In this document: one piece after another, positions 48,900 through 58,187 of the stretch
How the letters are laid out: each line of letters opens with the position of its first letter
Numbering within the stretch: the stretch's first letter is position 1
DNA from: Falsihalocynthiibacter arcticus
GTDB taxonomy: Bacteria > Pseudomonadota > Alphaproteobacteria > Rhodobacterales > Rhodobacteraceae
Direction of reading: 5' to 3'
Assembly: GCF_000812665.2 (NCBI RefSeq)
Contig: NZ_CP014327.1
Coordinates: 744,001-808,000, forward strand
DNA: 64,000 nt
The notes under the pieces: model-generated
Told to the model about the DNA's origin: nothing
Databases searched by the model: none
The model's input: the letters and a program-made list of their open reading frames with translations, nothing else
Program-made: the position numbers and the translations under genes

Positions 48900-50045
48900 A
48901 TGAACTTAACTGGCAATTGGTCCTACCCAACCACAATCAAATTCGGCGCTGGCCGCATCAGTGAACTCGCGGAGGCTTGCAAGGCTACAGGGATGAAAAA
49001 CCCCCTGCTTGTCACCGACAAAGGCCTCGCGAACCTACCGATCACTACGGCGGCTCTCGATCAACTTGAGGCCGCAGGCCTTGGACGAGGGCTTTTCTCC
49101 GATGTTGATCCCAACCCAAATGAAATCAACGCAGAAGCAGGCCTAGCGGTGTATCGCGCGGGCAGCCATGACGGCGTTATTGCCTTTGGTGGCGGCTCTG
49201 GCCTCGACCTTGGCAAAGTGATTGCGTTCATGTCTGGCCAAACTCGTCCGCTTTGGGATTTTGAGGACATTGGAGACTGGTGGACCCGCGCCGACCCCGC
49301 TGGAATCGCACCGATCATCGCGGTTCCCACAACTGCAGGAACAGGCTCTGAAGTGGGCCGCGCCTCGGTGATCACCAATTCTGTAACCCATGAAAAGAAG
49401 ATCATTTTTCACCCTAAAATCTTGCCAGCCATCGTTATTTGCGATCCAGAGCTGACAACGGGCATGCCCGCGTTCATCACGGCAGGCACAGGAATGGATG
49501 CGTTCGCGCATTGTCTCGAAGCCTATTCTTCACCACATTACCACCCAATGAGCCAAGGCATTGCGCTGGAAGGGATGCGTTTGGTGAAAGAAAACCTCAT
49601 GACGGCTTTCACCAAGCCAAACGACCTTGAGGCACGTGCGCATATGATGTCAGCGGCGATGATGGGGGCAACAGCTTTCCAAAAAGGTCTTGGCGCCATT
49701 CACGCGTTAAGCCACCCAATCGGCGCGATGTACAACACGCACCACGGCACAACCAACGCCGTCGTGATGCAACCTGTATTGCGCATGAACCGTGTGGAGA
49801 TTGAAGATCGCATCAACGCGGCGGCACGCTATCTTGGCATCGAGGGTGGCTTTGACGGCTTTTACGACTATGTCGGAACGCTCAATGCTGGCTTGAAAAT
49901 CCCTGCGAGCCTGACCGAAATGGGCATCACAAACCCAGATATGGACAAGCTTGTTCAGGGAGCGTTGATCGACCCATCGACAGGGGGAAATCCGGTAGAA
50001 ATGACGCCGGAAAACACGCGCGCCTTGTTTGAGGCTTGCTTCTAA
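48900..50045 (+). CDS. Iron-containing alcohol dehydrogenase
   Basis: 381 residues. NAD site GGGSGLDLGK, PTTAGTGSEV, and metal ligands in DAFAHCLEAYSSPHYHP and GAIHALSHPIGAMYNTHHG, the class III Fe-ADH signature. It oxidises an alcohol to an aldehyde or the reverse. Last gene of the cluster; a hairpin at 50076-50102 follows. Confidence 0.94.
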   Translation: MNLTGNWSYPTTIKFGAGRISELAEACKATGMKNPLLVTDKGLANLPITTAALDQLEAAGLGRGLFSDVDPNPNEINAEAGLAVYRAGSHDGVIAFGGGSGLDLGKVIAFMSGQTRPLWDFEDIGDWWTRADPAGIAPIIAVPTTAGTGSEVGRASVITNSVTHEKKIIFHPKILPAIVICDPELTTGMPAFITAGTGMDAFAHCLEAYSSPHYHPMSQGIALEGMRLVKENLMTAFTKPNDLEARAHMMSAAMMGATAFQKGLGAIHALSHPIGAMYNTHHGTTNAVVMQPVLRMNRVEIEDRINAAARYLGIEGGFDGFYDYVGTLNAGLKIPASLTEMGITNPDMDKLVQGALIDPSTGGNPVEMTPENTRALFEACF

Positions 50046-50075
50046 ACTACCTGCCTGTTGCGCGAAAACCTTCAC

Positions 50076-50102
50076 CCACCGCCCGAAGAATATGGGCGGT
50101 GG
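50076..50102 (+). terminator. Hairpin ending the catabolic cluster
   Basis: Perfect stem CCACCGCCC (50076-50084) and GGGCGGTGG (50094-50102) with a 9-base loop; no T run. Confidence 0.6.
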
Positions 50103-50217
50103 ACCAAGCCGTTACCGATTTGTTAGACTTGTTGCATATAGAGTTTGCCTGCATCAAACCGTAGGTTATCTAGCAAGCTGGGCCTAAACCCCAAGCGCAA
50201 TCGAAGACGGGCAAAAC

Positions 50218-52458
50218 ATGAGTGTTTTTCATCATCGCAGCCTTTTGGGCTGCCAAGCTGGCAGTGTCACACTGCTGGATGCCGTCTCAATTGACATGGA
50301 CGAGGGACAGGAACTGCGGTTCTATTTTCAATCCGGCACACCCGTTGAAATAATCGCGCCCCTCAAGGACTATCGCTTTAAATCCAACCGCAGCATCGGT
50401 GGCGGCCTATTGTCGATTGCCCACGCCCCCAAAAGCCTCACGAACCCGCCGCTTCCCCTTATCGGCCAGCGCTTGCCTGTGACCCCCAACAAACCCGAAC
50501 CAGAGCTTTTTGCAGGCCTCAATACCATTATGGCGCAGCGCAATGGGGAGAGCGCTGAAACGGTTTTGGCTTGGCTCGAGTATCACGTCACGGTCCATGG
50601 CGCAGAAGGTGTGATTATACTAGATCGCGCCGAACCAGAGGCAGATGATAGCTTTGCTAATAAGCTTAAAAACAATCCTGTTGCAGGTTTAAAATCCCTT
50701 GTTTTGGTGAACAGCCCCGTGCCCCTTGGCGCAAAAAATCTGCCTGATGAGGGCCATGCTTTTAATGCCCCCGACGCTCCCGGTAAGGACCGAATGGAAA
50801 TTCCACCGGCCGATCCATGGCGTGCGCCTCTTGGGGATATGCTGATTTATGAGCTTTTGAAAACTCGCTTCCTTTCACAGGCCCGCGCGGTGGTAAGCCT
50901 CGAATGCTATGACATGCTCACGCCAATCCCTGACGGCACCATTTTTGATGCGGTTCAAAAGAGTGAAACAGGGGCGCTCCTGTTGCTCGGACAACGCTGT
51001 TATCCTTGGCGATTGCGCAAGGGGACAAAACCAAGTTTTGGCGACCATATCTGTCGGCAATTTGATGCACAAAAGGCCAATCGCCGCTGGGCGATTGATT
51101 TGTCGCGCGTTGGGATTGATCGAATTTGGCGCCTCGCGCGGGTTGTCGGCGCGGAGGCCGCACCACAGGATACTGCACAGTTCTTTCGCTGCATGGCCCT
51201 GCGGCATCATTGTGAAACCGTCAGTGAAATTGTTCCAAAAACCAGTCTGGTTGAGGACGCCGACTTACTGAAAACTGCCGAGGAGCATTTCAACCACAAG
51301 CCAGTTCGTGTCCCCGTGCAAAAGTCCGCTAAAACCGTGCACACCAACACTTCGGCCATTGTAACCACGATGAAAAATGAAGGCCCGTTTATATTGGAAT
51401 GGGTCGCATATCACAAATCCATTGGCGTCGATGAACTGCTTGTTTACACTAACGATTGCGACGATGGCACCGATACTTTGCTCGACGTTCTACAGGAAAA
51501 AGGCGAGCTTCAGCACCGCGACAATCCTTTTAAGGAAAGCGGACTAAAGCCCCAACACGCCGCCCTTCAGGCCGCAGAATCCGAGCCGCAAATCAAAAAT
51601 GCCGATTGGGTGACCTGTATCGACGTCGATGAATTTATTACAATCCATGTTGGGAAAGGCAAGCTCGCGGATCTTTTTTATGCCGTCAAAGATGCGAACA
51701 TGATTTCAATGACTTGGCGGCTTTTTGGCAACGACAATGTGCATGAATTCAAGGACGGTTTTATCACAGAACAGTTCAATTCCTGTGCGCCAGAATTTAT
51801 TCGCAAACCGCATCAAGCATGGGGCTTCAAAACGTTGTTCCGCACCATTGGGATTTTCAAAAAACTTGGCGTACATCGCCCCAAGGGGTTGCGGCCACAG
51901 CTTTGGGAACAAATCAAGTGGGTCAATGGCTCAGGCGCGCCCCTCCCCAGTAAAATGTTCCGAAATGGCTGGCGCAGTACACCTGAAACCTATGGCTATG
52001 ACCTCGTGACGCTCAACCATTATGCGGTGAGGTCCGCCGAGAGTTTCCTTGTGAAACGGGATCGCGGACGGGTCAATCACGTGGACCGCGACCAAGGGCT
52101 TGCCTATTGGTTTCGTATGAACAACAACGCCGAGCACAACACCCAAATTCATCAAAATTTGCCCGCCGCCAAGGCCGAGTTTGATCGGCTTATGGCCGAC
52201 CCAGATATCCGCGCCGCGCATGAATTCTCGGTCAAAAGGCATCGCGAGAAAATAGATGCTTTGCGCGCGACCGACAACTACGCAAAGTTTTACCAAGAGT
52301 TGACTGGGGAGCGCATGCAGAGAATGTCAAAAATGCATGCGTATTTCGGGGCAAATGTATTCCTTTCGGGGCCAGAAGTTGTGCCGGATAACATTGTCAT
52401 GCAAGATCACCCCGAAGACTTCTTTTTCACCGTGGAAAAAGGCGAAACAGTGCACTAA
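50218..52458 (+). CDS. Glycosyltransferase family 2-like protein
   Basis: 746 residues. The N-terminal 370 residues are not recognised; residues about 375-620 form a GT2/GT92-type domain: SAIVTTMKNEGPFILEWVAYHKSIGVDELLVYTNDCDDGTD, then the metal-binding DxD in CIDVDEFITIH. The C-terminus has a basic KRHREKIDALRATDNY region. It would transfer a sugar to a surface component. The stop codon TAA is formed by the TA of the IS630 target, and before the insertion it would have been TAG at the same codon. Confidence 0.88.
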   Translation: MSVFHHRSLLGCQAGSVTLLDAVSIDMDEGQELRFYFQSGTPVEIIAPLKDYRFKSNRSIGGGLLSIAHAPKSLTNPPLPLIGQRLPVTPNKPEPELFAGLNTIMAQRNGESAETVLAWLEYHVTVHGAEGVIILDRAEPEADDSFANKLKNNPVAGLKSLVLVNSPVPLGAKNLPDEGHAFNAPDAPGKDRMEIPPADPWRAPLGDMLIYELLKTRFLSQARAVVSLECYDMLTPIPDGTIFDAVQKSETGALLLLGQRCYPWRLRKGTKPSFGDHICRQFDAQKANRRWAIDLSRVGIDRIWRLARVVGAEAAPQDTAQFFRCMALRHHCETVSEIVPKTSLVEDADLLKTAEEHFNHKPVRVPVQKSAKTVHTNTSAIVTTMKNEGPFILEWVAYHKSIGVDELLVYTNDCDDGTDTLLDVLQEKGELQHRDNPFKESGLKPQHAALQAAESEPQIKNADWVTCIDVDEFITIHVGKGKLADLFYAVKDANMISMTWRLFGNDNVHEFKDGFITEQFNSCAPEFIRKPHQAWGFKTLFRTIGIFKKLGVHRPKGLRPQLWEQIKWVNGSGAPLPSKMFRNGWRSTPETYGYDLVTLNHYAVRSAESFLVKRDRGRVNHVDRDQGLAYWFRMNNNAEHNTQIHQNLPAAKAEFDRLMADPDIRAAHEFSVKRHREKIDALRATDNYAKFYQELTGERMQRMSKMHAYFGANVFLSGPEVVPDNIVMQDHPEDFFFTVEKGETVH

Positions 52459-52470
52459 AGCATCGAGCTT

Positions 52471-53073
52471 TTAACTTGATCCGTATCCCGCCTCACAAAA
52501 GAAGTTCCAGCATTCGTCTGGCGTGAAGAGATTGCAAATTTTGGCGAGGGCATCGAACATCTGGTCAAATGTTCTGGCTCCGATCCTTCGAAGGTGGGCT
52601 TTGAGTTTTGAGAAGGCCATTTCAATGGGGTTGAGATCGGGTGAGTACGGCGGCAGGTAGAGGAACCAGCACCCGACTTCCCGCAAGGCTTCTGCAGCCG
52701 CCTTGTTGTAATGGGTGGCAAGGTTGTCGCAAATGACGACAGTGCCTGGTCGCAGTTCCGGGGCAAGGACATTGCGGACGTAGACTTCAAACGCCTCACC
52801 ATCCATCGCCCCCTTGATGACCCATGGTGCAATCAGGTTATCTTGCGTCAGGCCTGCAATGAACGTCTGAGTGCCCCACGCCCCAAACGGTGCGTCCATT
52901 TCCAGACGCTTTCCGCATAGACTGCGCCCACGTAGTCGGGTCAGATTGGTTTTTACTGACGTCTCGTCTATGAAGACGAGCCGTTCAGGATGCGCTTGCA
53001 TTGCCGGAATACGGTACCGGAACCAGTCCCGACGACGCAGCTTCACATGGGCGCGGAGCCGCTCGGTGGCCAC
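52471..53073 (-). CDS. IS630 transposase, DDE catalytic part
   Basis: 200 codons from GTG 53073, with the true reading starting in the overlap at the slippery run (53081-53087). The DDE triad is visible: Asp in VFIDETSVKTN, Asp in VICDNLATHYNK and Glu in SPDLNPIEMAFSKLK. Expressed as a fusion with the upstream DNA-binding part after a -1 frameshift, reading ...YKKKSLVATERLRAHVK. Confidence 0.92.
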   Translation of the reverse strand: MATERLRAHVKLRRRDWFRYRIPAMQAHPERLVFIDETSVKTNLTRLRGRSLCGKRLEMDAPFGAWGTQTFIAGLTQDNLIAPWVIKGAMDGEAFEVYVRNVLAPELRPGTVVICDNLATHYNKAAAEALREVGCWFLYLPPYSPDLNPIEMAFSKLKAHLRRIGARTFDQMFDALAKICNLFTPDECWNFFCEAGYGSS

Positions 53074-53444
53074 CAGTGACTTTTTTTGTACGTGTAACCA
53101 AGTTTGCGCAGGAACCGTCCGATAGATGCAGAATGGGCAACAACACCCGTGGCGGCCTTCAGCGCTCCGGCCAGTTCTGGCAGTGTGATGTCACCATCCT
53201 GCGCGACCAACTCTACAAGAAACTCACGGTGGAGCGCGAGCTTTCCGTGTCCTTTTGGTCGCCCTTGGACATCCGGTGTGGCATTGCCTCGCTCACGGAT
53301 TCTGCGAAGCCAGCGAACGCCCGTGGCCGCCGAAACCTTCAAACGCGCCGCCGCCGCACGACCGCTCAACCCTTCCTCAATGTACTCTTGAAACCGCGCC
53401 CGAAGCGCCATCGGTAATGCTGCTGACATGATCCATCCTCCCAA
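53043..53444 (-). CDS. IS630 transposase, DNA-binding part
   Basis: 133 codons; ATG at 53429 (SAALPMALRARFQEYIEEG) is the family start. Helix-turn-helix region GLSGRAAAARLKVSAATGVRWLRRI and a second HTH_32-like segment (TLPELAGALKAATGVVAHSASIGRFLRKLGYTYKK). It ends after the slippery A7 with an unrelated tail in the 0 frame. Confidence 0.9.
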   Translation of the reverse strand: MGGWIMSAALPMALRARFQEYIEEGLSGRAAAARLKVSAATGVRWLRRIRERGNATPDVQGRPKGHGKLALHREFLVELVAQDGDITLPELAGALKAATGVVAHSASIGRFLRKLGYTYKKSHWWPPSGSAPM

Positions 53445-53533
53445 CCAGAGTGAATCACAAAACTGAACTCAACGGAATCCTATCGATTCAATATTTAAGC
53501 TCGACGCTTTAGCGCCTGTCAGAAAGTTTAAAA

Positions 53534-54493
53534 ATGGCCCCCAAAGCGAAAACAATACCCGAGGAAGCAGACACGGTAGCCCTGGCACAGGTGGACAAAT
53601 CGGACATGAGTCGCAAGGATTGGCGCGCACACATGAAAGCCATGGGGGATGCCGAGGGATTTTACGAAGACATCGGAGACGAGCATACCGCGCTTTTTGT
53701 ACGACGTGGCGCGACCCTCATTGTAACCTTCGAAAACCTAGATCACGTCTATGAAAACTCCGAGTCACGCATGCCTTGGGGTTTCAATTTTGTCGAAGAT
53801 CGTGGCTGGTCATTCCTTGGGATGATGGCGCACACATGGTCGTGGTATCGCGATGAATCCATATATGATTTCTTTGACCGTTTGCGCGACGAAGGTTTCT
53901 TTGAAAGCTTTGATAAGGTTGTGTTTTACGGCGCGTCAATGGGGGCCTATGCCGCCTGTGCCTTCAGTTCCGCCGCGCCAAAATCCACAGTCATCGCCAT
54001 AAGCCCGCAGGCCACACTCGACCGCCAAATCGCAAGCTGGGAAACGCGCTACAAAAAGGCATGGCGGCGCGATTACACCACCCGCTATGGCTATGCGCCG
54101 GAAATGACTTCAGCCGCCGAAAATGTCTATTTATTCTACGATCCCACTGAAGCCTTAGACGCGATGCATGCCAGCCTTTTCCAAGGCCCGAATGTGCAGA
54201 AATTTAAATGCCGATACTTGGGGCATCGGATCGCAAGCTTTTGGATTTCTCTCGGCTTGTTGAAACCTATCATTCAGGATTGTGTCGATGGCACCCTAAC
54301 GGAACCGAAGTTCTATGAGAGAATGCGCGCGCGCCGAGAGAGCATGCGGTACAAACGTGAATTGCTGGGCCGTGTGCAGTCTCGTGGGCGGCACGATCTG
54401 GTTGTGCGCCTGTGTGAATATGTTCTCGCACAAAATCGAGGGCCAAAATTTCGCCAAGCGTTGAAGGCGGCGAAGGCAAAACTAAAAATTTAG
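53534..54493 (+). CDS. Alpha/beta-hydrolase-like protein of unknown function
   Basis: 319 residues. A nucleophile elbow FYGASMGAYAACAFS (GxSxG-like, Ser near 137) follows strand KVVFYG, and the order of strands fits the alpha/beta-hydrolase fold. N-terminus is Lys/Asp-rich and lacks a signal. C-terminal 60 residues are strongly basic (ERMRARRESMRYKRELLGRVQSRGRH). Proteins of this type accompany glycosyltransferases in Rhodobacterales; the function is unknown. Without the IS it would begin about 22 bp after the glycosyltransferase stop. Confidence 0.75.
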   Translation: MAPKAKTIPEEADTVALAQVDKSDMSRKDWRAHMKAMGDAEGFYEDIGDEHTALFVRRGATLIVTFENLDHVYENSESRMPWGFNFVEDRGWSFLGMMAHTWSWYRDESIYDFFDRLRDEGFFESFDKVVFYGASMGAYAACAFSSAAPKSTVIAISPQATLDRQIASWETRYKKAWRRDYTTRYGYAPEMTSAAENVYLFYDPTEALDAMHASLFQGPNVQKFKCRYLGHRIASFWISLGLLKPIIQDCVDGTLTEPKFYERMRARRESMRYKRELLGRVQSRGRHDLVVRLCEYVLAQNRGPKFRQALKAAKAKLKI

Positions 54494-54633
54494 CCAGATC
54501 TGGCGGCACATCTATTCTATTTGCATCTGCCAATTCGGAACTATTTTCCCGTTTAAACCAAACAATTGGGAAACAATCTTCCCTTCTTGATGAAATTCAA
54601 TTCTATTGATTTTCAGCTATGGAGGTATTCTCG

Positions 54634-57441
54634 ATGACCCATCAACCCCAAATTGACACATCTCCAAAAGTCTCAGACGAAGTCCGCAATACAACCTGCT
54701 ACATGTGCGCTTGCCGCTGCGGGATTGACGTCCACATGAAAGACGGAAAAGTCGCCTATATTGAGGGCAACCGCGACCACCCCGTCAACAAAGGGGTCCT
54801 TTGCGCCAAAGGGTCGGCGGGGATCATGCAAATTAACGCCCCTTCACGCCTACGCACCCCCCTCAAACGGGTTGGGCCGCGCGGATCTGGCGAATTCGAA
54901 GAGATCAGTTGGGACGAGGCCCTAGAAATCGCAACCAAACGCCTTGGGGAAATTCGCAAAGACGCTCCGGAGAAACTGGCGTTTTTTACAGGCCGCGATC
55001 AGTCCCAGAGCTTTACCTCCTTTTGGGCACAGGCTTATGGCACCCCAAATTACGCGGCCCACGGTGGTTTTTGTTCCGTTAATATGGCGACTGCAGGCAT
55101 CTATACTATCGGGGGTGCTTTTTGGGAATTTGGCCAACCCGATTGGGACCACACCAAAATGTTCATGCTTTTTGGTGTGGCCGAAGATCATGACAGCAAC
55201 CCGCTCAAAATGGGCCTTGGGAAGCTGAAGAAACGAGGTGCGAAGGTCATTGGCGTCAATCCCATCCGTTCTGGATACAACGCGATTGCCGACGAATGGA
55301 TTGGCATCACACCGGGCACAGATGGCCTGTTCATCATGTCCCTTATCCGCGAATTGCTGATGGCTGGAAAGATCGACCTACACTATCTCGCGCAATATAC
55401 GAACGCGCCGGTGTTGTTGAATTGCGATCCGAAATCCGCTGAGTTTGGCTTGCTGATGCGCGACGGAAACGGAAAAATGTTGGTTATTGATCGTGCCACA
55501 AAAAAACCGACCGCCTTCGATAAGCAAGGTGTTCAACCCGATCTTTCCGCCACCTATCGTAAGTCTGGCATTACCCATCACCCTGTATTCCACCAATTGG
55601 CCGAAACCTATATGGTCGACGAATATGCGCCGGAGAATGTAACGGAACGTTGCGGGATACCTGCGGAAACTATCCGCAGGATTGCCGCCGAATTGGCCCA
55701 TGTGGCCTTTGAGGAGGCAATCACCCTCCCCATTGCATGGACTGATTTTAGAGGTGAAAAACATAGCGAAATGATCGGTCGCCCCGTCTCGTTTCATGCC
55801 ATGCGGGGTATTTCGGCCCATGCCAATGGCTTCCAGACGTGTCGCGCCCTCCACATCTTGCAAATCATCTTGGGAAGCGTTGAAGTACCGGGAGGCTTTC
55901 GCTTCAAGCCCCCCTACCCCAAGCCCTTCGAGGCGCATCCCAAGCCACATTGCAACGCGAAACCAGATGCGCCCCTTGATGGCCCGCACCTCGGTTTTGT
56001 CCATGGGCCAGAAGATCTCGCGCTGCGCCCCGACGGGAGTGCCGCCCGCATTGACAAAGCCTTCACGTGGGAAAATCCAATGTCTTCTCATGGCCTTATG
56101 CATATGGTCATTTCAAACGCCCACGCGGGCGACCCCTACAAAATTGACACGCTCTTCTTGTACATGGCTAATATGGCGTGGAATTCGTCGATGAACACAA
56201 GTGGCGTCATTAAGATGCTGACGGACACGGACGAGAATGGCGAATACGTCATACCCAACATCATTTATTCCGATGCTTATTCGAGCGAAATGGTCGCCTA
56301 TGCCGACCTCATTTTGCCCGATACAACCTACCTTGAGCGCCACGATTGCATCTCGCTTTTGGACCGTCCCATAAGCGAAGCGGACGCTGCGGCAGATGCC
56401 ATTCGGTGGCCTGTTATCGAACCTGATCGCGATGTGCGCGGATTTCAATCGGTCCTCTGTGATTTGGGCGCACGCCTTGGATTGCCCAATTTCGTCAACG
56501 AGGACGGGAGCCAGAAATTCGCCGATTACGCCGACTATATCGTTAATCACGAACGCAAACCGGGCATTGGCCCGCTGTCGGGATTCCGTGGCGACGGTAC
56601 GCAACAGGGTCGTGGTGAAGTTAATCCAGCGCAACTTGATCGCTACATTGAAAACGGCGGTTTTTCGGTCACGCATATTCCCAAACCCGCCTCCTACTAC
56701 AAACCATGGAACACCGAATACCAAGATTGGGCTGTTGGGATGGGCCTCTTTGACAGCCCGCAACCCTTTCTGTTTTCACTCTATTCTGAACCCATGCGCC
56801 GCTTCCAATTGGCCGCCGAAGGGCACGGCGAGCGACAACCGCCCGAACATCTGCGGCAACAAGTGCACAATGCGATGCGGCCCCTCCCCACATGGACAGA
56901 GTCGGCACAAAGCGGCGATCAATACCCCATCCATGCCCTCACGCAACGCCCGATGGCTATGTACCACAGTTGGGGGTCGCAAAACGCATGGCTGCGTCAG
57001 ATTCATGGGCGTAACCCATTGTATCTACCGACAAAAATATGGGCGGAACACGGGTTTTCTGAGGGAGATTGGGCGCGAGTCACCTCCCCTCATGGCGAGA
57101 TAGTAGCTCCCGTTGCACTCCATGCGGCCCTCAATGAGCACACGATCTGGACATGGAATGCGATTGGTAAGCGGAAGGGCACTTGGGCATTGGATGAGGA
57201 TGCGCCGGAGGCAACCAAAGGGTTTTTGCTCAACCATTTGATCCACGAATTACTGCCCCCAAAAGGGGACGGACTTCGCTGGGCGAACTCTGATCCCGTC
57301 ACCGGCCAAGCCGCGTGGTTTGACCTGAAAGTTCGGTTGGAAAAAACCGCGCCGCCACAGAACGCGCAGCCCACTTTTCCACCGATCAAGTCCCCTGTTG
57401 GACGAGGCCCGAAAAACCTAACGTGGAAGGTGGGGAAATGA
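54634..57441 (+). CDS. soeA: Sulfite dehydrogenase SoeA, molybdopterin subunit
   Basis: 935 residues from ATG 54634 with GGAGG eight bases upstream. N-terminal [4Fe-4S] motif TTCYMCACRCGID with a later Cys in GVLCAKG; then Mo-bis-MGD domains (VNPIRSGYNAIADEWIGITPGTDGLFI; SHGLMHMVISNAHAGDPYKIDTLF; YHSWGSQNAWLRQIHGRNPLY). No Tat signal, so it faces the cytoplasm, as SoeA does. With soeB and soeC it oxidises sulfite to sulfate and passes electrons to quinone. Members of the same superfamily (PsrA/PhsA) are an alternative. Confidence 0.87.
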   Translation: MTHQPQIDTSPKVSDEVRNTTCYMCACRCGIDVHMKDGKVAYIEGNRDHPVNKGVLCAKGSAGIMQINAPSRLRTPLKRVGPRGSGEFEEISWDEALEIATKRLGEIRKDAPEKLAFFTGRDQSQSFTSFWAQAYGTPNYAAHGGFCSVNMATAGIYTIGGAFWEFGQPDWDHTKMFMLFGVAEDHDSNPLKMGLGKLKKRGAKVIGVNPIRSGYNAIADEWIGITPGTDGLFIMSLIRELLMAGKIDLHYLAQYTNAPVLLNCDPKSAEFGLLMRDGNGKMLVIDRATKKPTAFDKQGVQPDLSATYRKSGITHHPVFHQLAETYMVDEYAPENVTERCGIPAETIRRIAAELAHVAFEEAITLPIAWTDFRGEKHSEMIGRPVSFHAMRGISAHANGFQTCRALHILQIILGSVEVPGGFRFKPPYPKPFEAHPKPHCNAKPDAPLDGPHLGFVHGPEDLALRPDGSAARIDKAFTWENPMSSHGLMHMVISNAHAGDPYKIDTLFLYMANMAWNSSMNTSGVIKMLTDTDENGEYVIPNIIYSDAYSSEMVAYADLILPDTTYLERHDCISLLDRPISEADAAADAIRWPVIEPDRDVRGFQSVLCDLGARLGLPNFVNEDGSQKFADYADYIVNHERKPGIGPLSGFRGDGTQQGRGEVNPAQLDRYIENGGFSVTHIPKPASYYKPWNTEYQDWAVGMGLFDSPQPFLFSLYSEPMRRFQLAAEGHGERQPPEHLRQQVHNAMRPLPTWTESAQSGDQYPIHALTQRPMAMYHSWGSQNAWLRQIHGRNPLYLPTKIWAEHGFSEGDWARVTSPHGEIVAPVALHAALNEHTIWTWNAIGKRKGTWALDEDAPEATKGFLLNHLIHELLPPKGDGLRWANSDPVTGQAAWFDLKVRLEKTAPPQNAQPTFPPIKSPVGRGPKNLTWKVGK

Positions 57442-58187
57442 CCGCATTACCGCAGAAAACCGAGCGCAAACTTGGCCTCGTAATTGACCTTGATACCTGT
57501 GTCGGGTGCCACGCTTGCGTCATATCATGCAAAGGGTGGAACACCGAAAACTACGGCGCGCCTCTGTCCGACCAAGACGCCTATGGCGCAGATCCCCAAG
57601 GAACGTTCCTCAATCGAGTGCACACTTTCGAGGTACAGCCCGAAGTTGGCACCGCCAAAACCGTACATTTCCCCAAGTCCTGTTTACACTGCGAGGATGC
57701 ACCCTGTGTCACGGTTTGTCCAACAGGTGCGAGCTACAAACGCGTCGAGGATGGCATCGTTTTAGTCAATGAGGACTCCTGTATCGGTTGTGGCCTCTGC
57801 GCGTGGGCCTGCCCATATGGCGCACGCGAACTCGACAAAGCGGCGGGTGTAATGAAGAAATGCACGCTCTGTGTAGACCGTATTTACAATGAAAACCTTC
57901 CCGAGGAAGACCGCGAACCCGCCTGTGTGCGCACCTGCCCCGCAGGCGCACGGCATTTCGGGGATTTCGCCGATGAAACCAGCGCTGTAAGTCAGCTTGT
58001 GGCTGAGCGGGGTGGGTTCGACCTCATGCCGGAAATGGGCACAAAACCCGTCAACAAATACCTTCCTCCTCGACCAAAAGACACTGGTACGGAAATCGAT
58101 ATCCTAGCTCCGTTCCTTACGCCGATTGCCGTTGAGCCAAAAGGTTTTCTAGGCTGGCTTGATAAAACACTGGAGAAACTCGTATGA
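57423..58187 (+). CDS. soeB: Sulfite dehydrogenase SoeB, iron-sulfur subunit
   Basis: 254 residues. Four ferredoxin-like Cys clusters: CVGCHACVISCK, CLHCEDAPCVTVCP, CIGCGLCAWACPYG and CTLCVD with CVRTCPAGA. It carries electrons from SoeA to the membrane subunit. It overlaps soeA by 19 bases and soeC by 4. Confidence 0.9.
   Translation: MEGGEMTALPQKTERKLGLVIDLDTCVGCHACVISCKGWNTENYGAPLSDQDAYGADPQGTFLNRVHTFEVQPEVGTAKTVHFPKSCLHCEDAPCVTVCPTGASYKRVEDGIVLVNEDSCIGCGLCAWACPYGARELDKAAGVMKKCTLCVDRIYNENLPEEDREPACVRTCPAGARHFGDFADETSAVSQLVAERGGFDLMPEMGTKPVNKYLPPRPKDTGTEIDILAPFLTPIAVEPKGFLGWLDKTLEKLV

Larger units (their letters stand above)
52456..53511 (-). mobile_element. IS630-family insertion sequence
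   Basis: About 1,052 bp flanked by TA duplications (52456-52457 and 53510-53511). Terminal inverted repeats begin AAGC(A/G)TCGAGCTT at both ends. It carries two overlapping transposase frames on the minus strand joined by an A7 slippery run. The copy looks intact. Confidence 0.93.
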
